From the NCBI GenBank assembly GCA_903905585.1, contig CAIVHB010000128.1, positions 1-64,000 of the forward strand: DNA of 64,000 nt, given 5' to 3'. Every line of letters starts with the position of its first letter. Position 1 is the stretch's first letter. Origin of the DNA: an uncultured Ferrovum sp. (GTDB taxonomy: Bacteria > Pseudomonadota > Gammaproteobacteria > Burkholderiales > Ferrovaceae). Below are positions 56,873 to 64,000 of the stretch, one piece after another. The notes beneath the pieces were generated by a model. The model was not told the origin of the DNA, did no database searches, and saw only the letters and a list, made by a program, of their open reading frames with translations. Position numbers and translations under genes: made by a program.

Positions 56873-57910
56873 ATGCGAATTCTAGTGACGGGTGCCGCCG
56901 GTTTTATTGGCATGCATACTGCCGAGCGTTTATTGGCCCGCAACGAAGAAGTAATTGGGATAGACAATCTTAATGACTACTACTCCCCCCTTCTGAAGCG
57001 CGACCGACTTGCGCGCCTAACGTTTCACAAGAATTTCAAATTTTACGAAGCAGATATCGCCGATAAGAAATCTATAGAAGAAGTATTTGCTGGCGATCCC
57101 TTTGATGCAGTGATTCATCTTGCTGCTCAAGCTGGGGTTCGATATTCGCTTACAAATCCGTCTGCATATATACACAGTAATTTAGAAGGCTTTGGTGTGA
57201 TCCTGGAGGCCTGCCGACAACATCAAGCAAAACATTTTGTATTCGCTAGCACTTCAAGCGTGTATGGAACGAATGCTCAACTCCCCTTTAGCGAACATCA
57301 CACAGCAGATCATCCAATCAGTCTCTATGCTGCAACTAAAAGGTCTAATGAATTGATGGCGCATTCCTACGCTCATCTATTCCAATTACCTGCAACGGGT
57401 CTAAGGTTTTTTACTGTGTATGGTCCCTGGGGGCGTCCGGATATGGCTGCCTTTTTATTTGCCAAAGCGATCATGGCGGGAGAGCCAATTCAAGTATTTA
57501 ATCAAGGTAAGATGGCGCGCGATTTTACCTATGTGGACGATATTGTTGAAGCAGTCATCCGTGTTGCAGACCAACCTGCGCAGCCTGATCCTTTATTTGA
57601 TCGATCTCATCCTGATTCGGCCACAAGTGACGCCCCATGGCGCATCTACAATATAGGCAATCACCAACCTGTCGTTCTGGATAGTTTTATCACCGAGTTA
57701 GAGCGTTGCCTGGGCAAGACTGCCATACGTCACTTAATGCCAATGCAAGCAGGTGATGTGGAATCAACTTTTGCAGATGTGAGCGATTTGGGTGTTGCTG
57801 TGGATTTTGCTCCGCGTACACCATTGGCCTCAGGGATAGAGCGCTTTGCAAAATGGTATTTAAATTACTATTCGAATCAGAGTTCAAGTGACTCTGACCA
57901 AAGGCATTAA
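56873..57910 (+). CDS. NAD-dependent epimerase, UDP-glucuronate 4-epimerase-like
   Basis: A short-chain dehydrogenase-type sugar-nucleotide epimerase of 345 residues. The NAD motif GAAGFIG is at 7-13, DNLNDYYSPLLKRDRL at 31-46, the serine-rich ASTSSVYG at 125-132 and the catalytic YAATK at 152-156. AQAGVRYSLTNPSAY and the DYYSPLLK region match the capsular/LPS UDP-glucuronate 4-epimerase subfamily, which supplies UDP-galacturonate. ATG 56873 is preferred over GTG 56858, which overlaps uppP. The exact substrate is inferred. Confidence 0.87.
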   Translation: MRILVTGAAGFIGMHTAERLLARNEEVIGIDNLNDYYSPLLKRDRLARLTFHKNFKFYEADIADKKSIEEVFAGDPFDAVIHLAAQAGVRYSLTNPSAYIHSNLEGFGVILEACRQHQAKHFVFASTSSVYGTNAQLPFSEHHTADHPISLYAATKRSNELMAHSYAHLFQLPATGLRFFTVYGPWGRPDMAAFLFAKAIMAGEPIQVFNQGKMARDFTYVDDIVEAVIRVADQPAQPDPLFDRSHPDSATSDAPWRIYNIGNHQPVVLDSFITELERCLGKTAIRHLMPMQAGDVESTFADVSDLGVAVDFAPRTPLASGIERFAKWYLNYYSNQSSSDSDQRH

Positions 57911-57912
57911 GA

Positions 57913-58674
57913 ATGAAACTCTCTGTCACGATTATTACTTTAAATGAAGTCTCCAGTATTGGAGCGGTGCTCGATAGTGTGGCGTTTGCTGATGAAATTA
58001 TTGTGCTAGATGCGGGAAGCACAGACGGCACCGTAGCGCTCTGTCGCGAAAAAGGGGCGCGCGTAGAAATCACTTCAGACTGGCAAGGTTTTGGTTATCA
58101 AAAAAATCGTGCACTAAACCTTGCCAAGGGCGAGTGGGTATTATCTGTCGATGCTGATGAAGTACTTTCGCCTCTTTTAGCAAAAGAAATTCAATCTATG
58201 ATTCAAAAACAAGATAACTATGTTGCATGGATGATTCCGCGCGCTTCAAGTTATTGTGGTCATGTAATGCGGCATGGTGGATGGTGGCCTGACTATGTGT
58301 TGAGATTGGTCAAACGGGAAGGATCAAGGTTCAGCGATGACATGGTGCATGAGCGCTTGATTCCGCCACATGGACAAGTAGGGCGACTAGCGCACCCCTT
58401 TCAGCACAAGACCTATGAGAATCTAGAAGAAGTATTGCAGAAAGTAAATCGCTACTCCAGTGAGGGGGCTGCTCAGGCATTCAAAGCAGGCAAGCGCACT
58501 CACTTTCATGAAGCAGTTCTTCACGGATTGTGGGCCTTTATCCGAACTTATATTCTGCGTGTGGCTTTCTTGGATGGACCACATGGTCTGATGTTGGCGG
58601 TGTCGAACGCAGAAGCAACTTACTACCGGTATCTCAAGCTATGGTTACTTGGGCAGTCAGAGCAGAAAAAATAA
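57913..58674 (+). CDS. glycosyltransferase family 2 protein, WaaE/LgtF-like
   Basis: A GT-A glycosyltransferase of 253 residues. The N-terminal ITLNEVSSIGAVLDSV and LDAGSTDGT bind the nucleotide sugar. SVDADEVLSP provides the DxD metal site. The C-terminal part (GWWPDYVLRLVKREGSRFSDDMVHE, HPFQHKTYENLEEVLQKVNRYS) is typical of WaaE/KdtX and LgtF enzymes, which add glucose to inner-core heptose. It starts 2 bases after the epimerase stop. The sugar and acceptor are inferred from family only. Confidence 0.88.
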   Translation: MKLSVTIITLNEVSSIGAVLDSVAFADEIIVLDAGSTDGTVALCREKGARVEITSDWQGFGYQKNRALNLAKGEWVLSVDADEVLSPLLAKEIQSMIQKQDNYVAWMIPRASSYCGHVMRHGGWWPDYVLRLVKREGSRFSDDMVHERLIPPHGQVGRLAHPFQHKTYENLEEVLQKVNRYSSEGAAQAFKAGKRTHFHEAVLHGLWAFIRTYILRVAFLDGPHGLMLAVSNAEATYYRYLKLWLLGQSEQKK

Positions 58675-58684
58675 GACGAATACT

Positions 58685-59785
58685 GTGCGTTTTATTCCTA
58701 AAAAAATTCTCATCATTGCCTTAAGACAAATCGGCGATACCCTCATCACCACACCGCTGATAGAGGATGTTGCTCACGCATGGCCGGATGCAGAAATTCA
58801 TTTCCTTGGGTTTAGCTCAAGCCTAGGAATTTTGGCAGGCAATCCATTTATTCACTCTTTTATTGGCTCGAGTGCGCGACCTAAACGCAATGAATATCTC
58901 ACACTAATTAAGCGAATATTTAGACAATATGATTTGGCGATAGTGACTCAGCCGAATGATCGTTCACATCTATTTGGTTTGATTTCTGCACCGGTTCGCT
59001 TTGGGGTAGTCCCCAATGATGCAAAGCAAGGTTGGTGGAAGCGTTTAACTTGTCGTCATACTGTGGAGGTCGACTACTTAAATCAGCACGTCATTACCGA
59101 AAAAAGAAAACTGGTTCCCGAAGCACTCAGGCGCTCGAAGCAAGCGGTGAGCGTAACCCCGCCGAAAGCGATTCCTTTGCCGCAACTTCTTCATTCCTGG
59201 ATTGCAAGTGAAGCTAAACAATACATTGTGATTCACGCTACTCCGCTGGGAAATTACAAACGTATTGATGCAGCAACTTGGAATAAAGTGATCAGCGCTC
59301 TTTTGCAGAAAATGAGAGTCATACTGACTGGCAGCAATGCGCCCGGCGATCGGCAACTTAATTCTGAGTTGCTTTCACATATTCCCGGAAATCTAAGAAG
59401 TGACATAATCGAAACTTCTGGCCAGTTAAACTTTGGGGAGCTCAGCACCTTACTGCGAGGCGCAGCATTGTATATTGGTGTGGATACATCTATCAGTCAT
59501 TTAGCCGCAGCATGCAATACGCCCTGTATCGTTTTATTTGGCCCCACGCCCCCTACTAATTTTGGGCCCTGGCCAAATGGGTACAGCGAGGATCAGCCTT
59601 ATCGCCTAAAAGCGACGGAGCAAACAGTTGGGAATGTGACTATCTTGCAAGGCCCGGGTGAATGTGTTCCTTGTCGCAAGGCGGGTTGCGATGATTCTAC
59701 GGTTGGAGTGAGTCAGTGTTTGCTGCAATTAAAAGCCGAAACTATTCTGCATCATGCTCAACTTAAGCTCGGTGCTTTTAGCTGA
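58685..59785 (+). CDS. glycosyltransferase family 9 (heptosyltransferase-like) protein
   Basis: A lipopolysaccharide heptosyltransferase-family protein of 366 residues. ILIIALRQIGDTLITTPLIEDV at the N-terminus and YIGVDTSISHLAAACNTPCIVLFGPT near the C-terminus are GT9 hallmarks. A Cys-rich segment (GECVPCRKAGCDD) follows. It resembles the WaaQ (heptosyltransferase III) branch more than WaaC or WaaF. GTG at 58685, 10 bases after the previous stop, is preferred; a TTG at 58649 would overlap the upstream gene. Its 3' end overlaps the convergent glycosyltransferase by 8 bases. Confidence 0.88.
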   Translation: MRFIPKKILIIALRQIGDTLITTPLIEDVAHAWPDAEIHFLGFSSSLGILAGNPFIHSFIGSSARPKRNEYLTLIKRIFRQYDLAIVTQPNDRSHLFGLISAPVRFGVVPNDAKQGWWKRLTCRHTVEVDYLNQHVITEKRKLVPEALRRSKQAVSVTPPKAIPLPQLLHSWIASEAKQYIVIHATPLGNYKRIDAATWNKVISALLQKMRVILTGSNAPGDRQLNSELLSHIPGNLRSDIIETSGQLNFGELSTLLRGAALYIGVDTSISHLAAACNTPCIVLFGPTPPTNFGPWPNGYSEDQPYRLKATEQTVGNVTILQGPGECVPCRKAGCDDSTVGVSQCLLQLKAETILHHAQLKLGAFS

Positions 59786-60626
59786 AACGCCGCTTGATGC
59801 TGCATCTTAACTGGTCAAGGTAAAAGCCTAATGTTTTGCTAGGTTCTTCCAAGATGAGTTCCTGTGAGCTTCTAGCCTGACCTCTGCGAAGGTAATGACT
59901 GTCAAACATGGAATGGCTCATCCCCCATTTATTCAGGAAAGTTCTGCGGCCATTATTGCGTTTCACTTTGCCTGTGCTCTTCGACATGAAGTGATAAATA
60001 AGGGAATCACCGGCACCGATAAAAATACGGCAGCCGATACTCCAAAGCTTCATGGATAAATCATTATCGCTACTCATACCGGGACTAAATTCTGTACTGA
60101 ACCCCCCAATGTCTATCCAGTCTTTTTTTCTCATCACGAAGGGTGGCCAGGTGGAGCCCAACCAATCCGCGCGCGTTAATGAAGGGGCCGCGGTGAGTAG
60201 TCCGGCCTCATCAAAATCTTCCGGATCTGATCCGAAATTTGCTACGACTACACAGGCATTACCTGTGGCGCGTGGTTCGATTAATGTTCCTGACAGCATG
60301 AATGAACGATCGCCCATCTCATCAAAACGAGCGGCGAGGCGCGCGTCCCAATCAGGGCAGCAATACATATCATCGTTGAGGTAAACCAAGTAGTTGGATT
60401 CAGCCAGTTCTGCGCAGCGATTCATCGCCAAGCACACGCCTATATTTTCTAATGAATAGGTATAAGGAATTCCCTGCTCGCGCACCCAAGCTAGGGTCCC
60501 ATCGGATCCATCATTCACGTGCACGATGACTTGGTGTTCAAATTTGGAATGTCTTTGAACACTGCTCAGGCAAAGTTTGAGCAAAGCAAGATTATTCCAA
60601 GAGGGAATGAGAATGCTAAAGCGCAT
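59778..60626 (-). CDS. glycosyltransferase family 2 protein
   Basis: A GT-A glycosyltransferase of 282 residues on the strand opposite the previous three sugar genes. ILIPSWNNLALLKLCLSSV, NDGSDGT and YLNDDMYCCPDWD (metal-site DD) are visible. The C-terminal half ends with KSTGKVKRNNGRRTFLNKWG, a pattern seen in glycosyltransferases that modify LPS or glycans. Donor and acceptor are unknown. It lies 13 bases downstream of msbA on the same strand and overlaps the convergent GT9 gene by 8 bases. Confidence 0.87.
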   Translation of the reverse strand: MRFSILIPSWNNLALLKLCLSSVQRHSKFEHQVIVHVNDGSDGTLAWVREQGIPYTYSLENIGVCLAMNRCAELAESNYLVYLNDDMYCCPDWDARLAARFDEMGDRSFMLSGTLIEPRATGNACVVVANFGSDPEDFDEAGLLTAAPSLTRADWLGSTWPPFVMRKKDWIDIGGFSTEFSPGMSSDNDLSMKLWSIGCRIFIGAGDSLIYHFMSKSTGKVKRNNGRRTFLNKWGMSHSMFDSHYLRRGQARSSQELILEEPSKTLGFYLDQLRCSIKRRFS

Positions 60627-60639
60627 TATTCTTGATCAC

Positions 60640-62391
60640 TTATACCGAAAGGAAAGGTGAGTCAGACTGCTGCATTCTGACTAGGCGGGCATAAATCCCA
60701 TCTTGTTCTAAGAGCTCACGGTGCGAGCCTATCTCAACGATTTCGCCTTCGGCGAGCACGATAATACGATTGGCTTTTTCTACTGTAGAAAGACGATGTG
60801 CAATCACTAAAGTTGTGCGATTTTTCATGAGTCCGTCTAGCGCATCTTGCACATAGCGTTCCGATTCGGTATCTAGCGCTGACGTGGCTTCATCTAAAAC
60901 TAATACGGGCGCGTTCTTTAGAATGGCGCGAGCGATGGCAATACGCTGTCTTTGCCCGCCTGATAAACGCGCTCCATTTTCTCCTATCAAGGTGTCATAA
61001 CCATTGGGGAGCGCTTCGATAAATCCAGCTGCATAGGCTGAATGTGCTGCAGACTCAATTTGCTTTCGAGATGCGTTACGAAGTGGGCCATAGGCAATAT
61101 TATTGGCAACCGTATCGTTAAACAACAGCACCTCTTGGCTGACTAAAGCGATATTTTTACGCAGCGCTTCAAGTTTAAGATTTTCGAGAGGATGGTCATC
61201 TAGCAAGATTCTCCCTTGTGTAGGGTGCAGGAAGCGAGGGACCAAATTAGCAATGGTGGTTTTACCACTTCCCGAGCTGCCAACTAAAGCAACCGTCTCA
61301 CCGGGTTGTATTGAGAAAGAAAGTTTTTTTAATGCAGGTTTAGTCGAGCGAGAGTAGGCAAACCCTACGCTATCAAAAACCAGCTTTCCATCTACCCGCC
61401 CCGGATCCAATAGCCCTTCATCGGTTTCGCTTGGAGAATCGATAAGATCAAACACGCTTTCTGAAGCAGCAAGTCCACGCTGCAAGGACTCACTGATATC
61501 GGATAAGCGTTTAAGAGGAGCTAACAACATGATCATCGCCGTAATAAAAGAGACAAAACCACCAACGGTATTCTCATCTCGAGCCGTTTGCTCGATTGCT
61601 AGCCAAACGATCACTGCAATGGCCAAGGAAGCAACTAACTGCACGAGCGGCACGTTCATGGCGGCGGCGGCGGAATGCTTCATATTCATTTGACGCAGGC
61701 GGTTACTCACCTGAGCAAAGCGCTGAGATTCAGAAGCTTGACCACCAAAAATCTTGATGACCTTATTGCAGGCAATTGCCTCTCCAGTCACGCTAGTTAA
61801 ATCGCCAGAAGCTTGCTGAGAAAGACGGCTGACATCCCGTAATTTGCGATTAAAAATAGTCAGAATGATGCTGATGAAAGGTGCTGCGAGTAGAGTGATA
61901 CTGGTAAGTTTCCAGTTCAACCAGAACAGCCACCCTAATAATCCAATAACAATAAAGGTGTCTGTGACTAGATTGGTCACAACTCCGGTAGCTGCATTCA
62001 TCACCTGCCCGACATCATTAGTCAGGCGAGAAATGATATTTCCGCTGGGATGGTCATCAAAAAAGGTACTAGGAAGGCTGATCATCCTTTCGAACATGCG
62101 ATTGCGTAAATCCATGACCACCCGATTGCCCACCCAATTCATTGCATACTTTGAAATAAAGTTGGTGACACCGCGAATGAGGAATAAGCCCACTAGCGCG
62201 ATGGGGACAAAAACCTTCCAGCTTGGGTCTTTTTTTACGAAGCTCTGGTCTAACATGGGCTTTAGCAATGCAGGAAGGGCAGGCTCAGTAGCCGCAGTAA
62301 GAATCATTCCTAGAAGAGCAATAGCGAATTGCCATTTGTAGGGAAGAACTTGGCGTAACAGCCGAGCGTATAAAATTCGGCTAGCGCTCAT
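60640..62391 (-). CDS. msbA: lipid A export ATP-binding/permease protein MsbA
   Basis: An ABC half-transporter that flips lipid A-core across the inner membrane. The 583 residues contain six transmembrane helices in the N-terminal half. The ATPase follows: Walker A GSSGSGKTT at about residue 370, signature LSGGQRQRIAIARAI and Walker B VLVLDEATSALD. The length, the adjacent LPS genes and the N-terminal LLRQVLPYKWQFAIALLGM support MsbA over other half-transporters. A -10 element TATAAT for it lies at 62432-62427 on the minus strand. Confidence 0.95.
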   Translation of the reverse strand: MSASRILYARLLRQVLPYKWQFAIALLGMILTAATEPALPALLKPMLDQSFVKKDPSWKVFVPIALVGLFLIRGVTNFISKYAMNWVGNRVVMDLRNRMFERMISLPSTFFDDHPSGNIISRLTNDVGQVMNAATGVVTNLVTDTFIVIGLLGWLFWLNWKLTSITLLAAPFISIILTIFNRKLRDVSRLSQQASGDLTSVTGEAIACNKVIKIFGGQASESQRFAQVSNRLRQMNMKHSAAAAMNVPLVQLVASLAIAVIVWLAIEQTARDENTVGGFVSFITAMIMLLAPLKRLSDISESLQRGLAASESVFDLIDSPSETDEGLLDPGRVDGKLVFDSVGFAYSRSTKPALKKLSFSIQPGETVALVGSSGSGKTTIANLVPRFLHPTQGRILLDDHPLENLKLEALRKNIALVSQEVLLFNDTVANNIAYGPLRNASRKQIESAAHSAYAAGFIEALPNGYDTLIGENGARLSGGQRQRIAIARAILKNAPVLVLDEATSALDTESERYVQDALDGLMKNRTTLVIAHRLSTVEKANRIIVLAEGEIVEIGSHRELLEQDGIYARLVRMQQSDSPFLSV

Positions 62392-62460
62392 TTCATTGGT
62401 GTAGGGTTAATCATATCCATGCGCAGATTATACGGCCTAGTGCTAATTATCTTACGGGAA

Positions 62461-62489
62461 TTGACCGTAGCAACGCCCACCTCTATATT
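62461..62489 (+). promoter_or_regulatory. promoter of the ZapB-like/zapA unit
   Basis: TTGACC (62461-62466), a 17-base spacer, and TATATT (62484-62489). Transcription would begin about 7 bases later, at or beside the ATG at 62496, predicting a leaderless mRNA. Confidence 0.65.
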
Positions 62490-62495
62490 CGCACC

Positions 62496-62687
62496 ATGGA
62501 ACATGAACTTAACCGCCTAGAACAGAAAATCTCACGCGTTGTTGAGCAGTGTGCTCGCGTGCGTTCAGAAAATATTGATCTGCGCCAACAAGTTGCTTCT
62601 CAGAATGACGAGATCAAGCGCTTGAAGAAAAAGCTTGAGGAAAGTAGAACTCGACTATCGAATTTAGTCGAAAGTCTGCCGGGATAA
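62496..62687 (+). CDS. ZapB-like coiled-coil protein (TIGR02449-type)
   Basis: A 63-residue protein that is almost wholly coiled coil: EHELNRLEQKISRVVEQCARVRSENIDLRQQV and a second heptad stretch to residue 58. Small coiled-coil proteins of this type are encoded just before zapA in many beta- and gammaproteobacteria and resemble ZapB. A role in Z-ring assembly with ZapA is therefore likely. No ribosome-binding site is visible, and the promoter sits so close that the message may be leaderless. No later in-frame Met exists. Confidence 0.82.
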   Translation: MEHELNRLEQKISRVVEQCARVRSENIDLRQQVASQNDEIKRLKKKLEESRTRLSNLVESLPG

Positions 62688-62692
62688 GAAAA

Positions 62693-63004
62693 ATGAGCGA
62701 AGAATCCCAACAGGTCGATATCACTCTTCTGGGCCATGATTACCAAGTGGCCTGTCCTTCAGGACAAGAGGGAAAACTGATTGAAGCCGCGCAATTACTT
62801 GATGCGCGCATGAGAGAAATTCAGCAAGCAGGTAAGCTGATTGGCAGCGAAAAAATTGCCATCATGTCCGCACTCAATTTGGCTTACGATGTTTTATTTT
62901 CGCCAGCGAGTAAAAGTTTCGATTTGCAAGATGCAAAGCGTAGAATAGCCGCAATGGAGCAGCAATTGGATAGCTGCTTCTTCGAACAAGATTCGCTGTT
63001 TTAG
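62693..63004 (+). CDS. zapA: cell division protein ZapA
   Basis: An FtsZ-associated protein that bundles protofilaments. The 103 residues contain the N-terminal VDITLLGHDYQVACPSGQEGKLIEAAQLLDARMREI and the helix SEKIAIMSALNLAYDVLF, followed by a C-terminal coiled coil. The start is ATG 62693, 5 bases after the ZapB-like stop. It is immediately followed by the 6S RNA gene, the usual proteobacterial arrangement. Confidence 0.95.
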   Translation: MSEESQQVDITLLGHDYQVACPSGQEGKLIEAAQLLDARMREIQQAGKLIGSEKIAIMSALNLAYDVLFSPASKSFDLQDAKRRIAAMEQQLDSCFFEQDSLF

Positions 63005-63008
63005 TTTC

Positions 63009-63189
63009 GTTCCCTGCGGTGCTCGTTCGGGCTCAATATTCTTTGAACCGATAATCATCTGACCCGGGTGCTTGCCCACAGATTGCTAGTGCGCGCGTCC
63101 CACGCGGACGTACCTGAGGCGATCGGCCGGCGCCCACCTAATTTAGGTTTGGGTTCAAGATGCGGGTCTTAACGGCACTGTTGGGGAAC
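63009..63189 (+). ncRNA. ssrS: 6S RNA
   Basis: A 181-nt RNA that binds sigma70-RNA polymerase in stationary phase. The ends pair (GTTCCC 63009-63014 with GGGAAC 63184-63189, continuing with CGGTGC near 63018 and GCACTG near 63174). Internal blocks TTGAACCGATAAT, GGGTGCTTGCCCACAG, ACCTGAGGCGATCGGCCGGC and GGGTTCAAGATGCGGG match the betaproteobacterial 6S pattern. It starts four bases after the zapA stop. The boundaries are inferred from the closing stem. Confidence 0.9.
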
Positions 63190-63219
63190 CCCCCATTTTC
63201 ACCATGGAAGCTTTTCTGC

Positions 63220-63681
63220 ATGGCCTATTGGCTAATGAAATCTGAACCAAGTGAGATCAGCATTGATGACCTTGCAAGTTTTCCTGATCAAACGGTGGGA
63301 TGGTTTGGGGTCCGTAATTATCAAGCGCGTAATTTTATGCGGGATCAAATGCAGCCCGGTGATGGCGTATTGTTCTACCACTCCAGTTGCGCAGAACCAG
63401 GGGTGGCAGGGCTTGCAGAGGTAGTGGGTGCCCCTTATCCAGATCCTACTCAGTTTGAAAAAGGGGAGAAGTATTTTGATGAAAAGGCTACTCCAGAGGT
63501 ACCGCGTTGGTTTCAAGTAGATGTAAGACTGGTTAAGAAAACGCGCCTTCTCGCACTCTCTGAAATTCGTTCTAATCCAGATCTTCAGGAGATGAGGATT
63601 TTGGCGAAAGGTAATCGTCTTTCTATTACCCCGGTCAGCTCTTTTGAATGGCGCACTATACAAAAGCTGATCAACCCCTAA
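63220..63681 (+). CDS. EVE domain-containing protein
   Basis: A 153-residue protein that is a single EVE domain (PUA-like fold, predicted to bind modified bases in DNA or RNA). YWLMKSEPSE, VGWFGVRNYQARNFMRDQMQPGDGVLFYHSS and GVAGLAEVVGAPYPDPTQF are standard. The ATG at 63220 (MAYWLMKSEP) is the family start; a longer reading from 63160 would overlap the 6S RNA and is rejected. The TauE/SafE gene follows directly (stop and start share no bases). Confidence 0.93.
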   Translation: MAYWLMKSEPSEISIDDLASFPDQTVGWFGVRNYQARNFMRDQMQPGDGVLFYHSSCAEPGVAGLAEVVGAPYPDPTQFEKGEKYFDEKATPEVPRWFQVDVRLVKKTRLLALSEIRSNPDLQEMRILAKGNRLSITPVSSFEWRTIQKLINP

Positions 63682-64000
63682 ATGGATTTCACTCTTTTAC
63701 TTTTGTATTTCCCCATGGGGGCCTTGGTGGGCTTTATTGCAGGGTTATTGGGAGTGGGCGGCGGGGCCATCTTGGTCCCAGCTTTTTTAGTTGCAGCCCA
63801 GGCCGAAAACTTTCCTCCAGAACATGCCATGCACATGGCTTTGGGTACCTCGTTGGCTTGCATTCTGGCGAGTAGTTTTTCGAGCGCCCGAACGCATCTT
63901 AAAAAAGGTGCAGTCCACATCGGCGTTGTCAAAGGAATGGGGCCAGCTATTTTTGTTGGAAGTTTAGCTGGAGCTTTCCTTGCTGCTCGATTACCTGCAG
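63682..64000 (+). CDS. TauE/SafE family permease (partial, runs off the window)
   Basis: The first 106 residues of a membrane protein, open to the window end. The TauE/SafE repeat motif GFIAGLLGVGGGAILVP lies at residues 17-33, followed by a second helix with ALGTSLACILASSFSSARTHLKKGAV. Family members export sulfite, sulfoacetate or other anions; the substrate cannot be told here. It starts immediately after the EVE gene. No ribosome-binding site is evident, so it may be coupled to EVE translation. Confidence 0.9.
   Translation, partial: MDFTLLLLYFPMGALVGFIAGLLGVGGGAILVPAFLVAAQAENFPPEHAMHMALGTSLACILASSFSSARTHLKKGAVHIGVVKGMGPAIFVGSLAGAFLAARLPA

Noticed and set aside
63160-63219. Upstream extension of the EVE protein
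   Set aside because: It lies in the 3' end of the 6S RNA, and the family N-terminus starts at 63220.

Overview
The window is a chromosomal replication-origin region of a proteobacterium, most likely a betaproteobacterium with Burkholderiales-like gene order. The signs are dnaN/dnaA facing rpmH-rnpA-yidD-yidC-mnmE, argS-SPOR-dsbA, hemE-priA, aroK-aroB-gltB-gltD, a thiD-thiE-hemL block diverging from rubredoxin, and 6S RNA between zapA and an EVE-domain gene followed by a TauE/SafE permease. Base composition looks moderate by eye. I see no prophage, insertion sequence, CRISPR array, toxin-antitoxin pair, tRNA or rRNA. Genes are packed tightly, and no gene-free stretch exceeds 300 bases.

Layout. 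0-1.6 kb: a DUF2252 gene. 1.6-6.8 kb: gyrB, dnaN and dnaA on the minus strand, with the likely oriC in the dnaA-dnaN spacer and a DnaA box over the -35 element of a candidate dnaA promoter. 7-10.7 kb: rpmH, rnpA, yidD, yidC and mnmE on the plus strand. 10.8-14.1 kb: a biotin cassette (bioA-bioF-bioD) separating mnmE from mnmG. 14.1-18.6 kb: two identical parS sites, then mnmG-rsmG-parA-parB. 18.6-25.6 kb: the complete ATP synthase operon atpIBEFHAGDC, with a strong sigma70-type promoter and an intrinsic terminator. 25.7-27.1 kb: glmU. 27.1-41.6 kb: a minus-strand block of dsbA, a SPOR-domain gene, argS, priA, hemE, gltD, gltB, aroB and aroK. 41.7-44.7 kb: the class A penicillin-binding protein mrcA and a conserved gene of unknown function. 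44.7-50 kb: hemB, engB, cytochrome c4, hemL, thiE and thiD. 50-53.1 kb: rubredoxin, waaC, waaA and an APS kinase. 53.1-56 kb: a PCMT-family methyltransferase and thiC behind a TPP riboswitch. 56-62.4 kb: uppP, a UDP-glucuronate epimerase-like gene, three glycosyltransferases and msbA. 62.4-64 kb: a ZapB-like coiled-coil protein, zapA, 6S RNA, an EVE protein and a truncated TauE/SafE permease.

How the genes fit together. The window is a core housekeeping block: replication initiation and segregation (dnaA, dnaN, gyrB, parABS), membrane protein insertion (yidC, yidD), tRNA modification (mnmE, mnmG), energy (ATP synthase, cytochrome c4), heme (hemB, hemE, hemL), thiamine (thiC, thiD, thiE) and envelope building (glmU, mrcA, waaC, waaA, uppP, msbA and the glycosyltransferases). 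No gene cluster here looks like a new defence, mobile or biosynthetic system. The most interesting signals are regulatory: two mutually exclusive pairings that would let the TPP riboswitch hide the thiC ribosome-binding site, a predicted leaderless mRNA for the ZapB-like gene, the paired parS sites, the DnaA box on the dnaA promoter, and long G/C homopolymers inside atpI and gltB.
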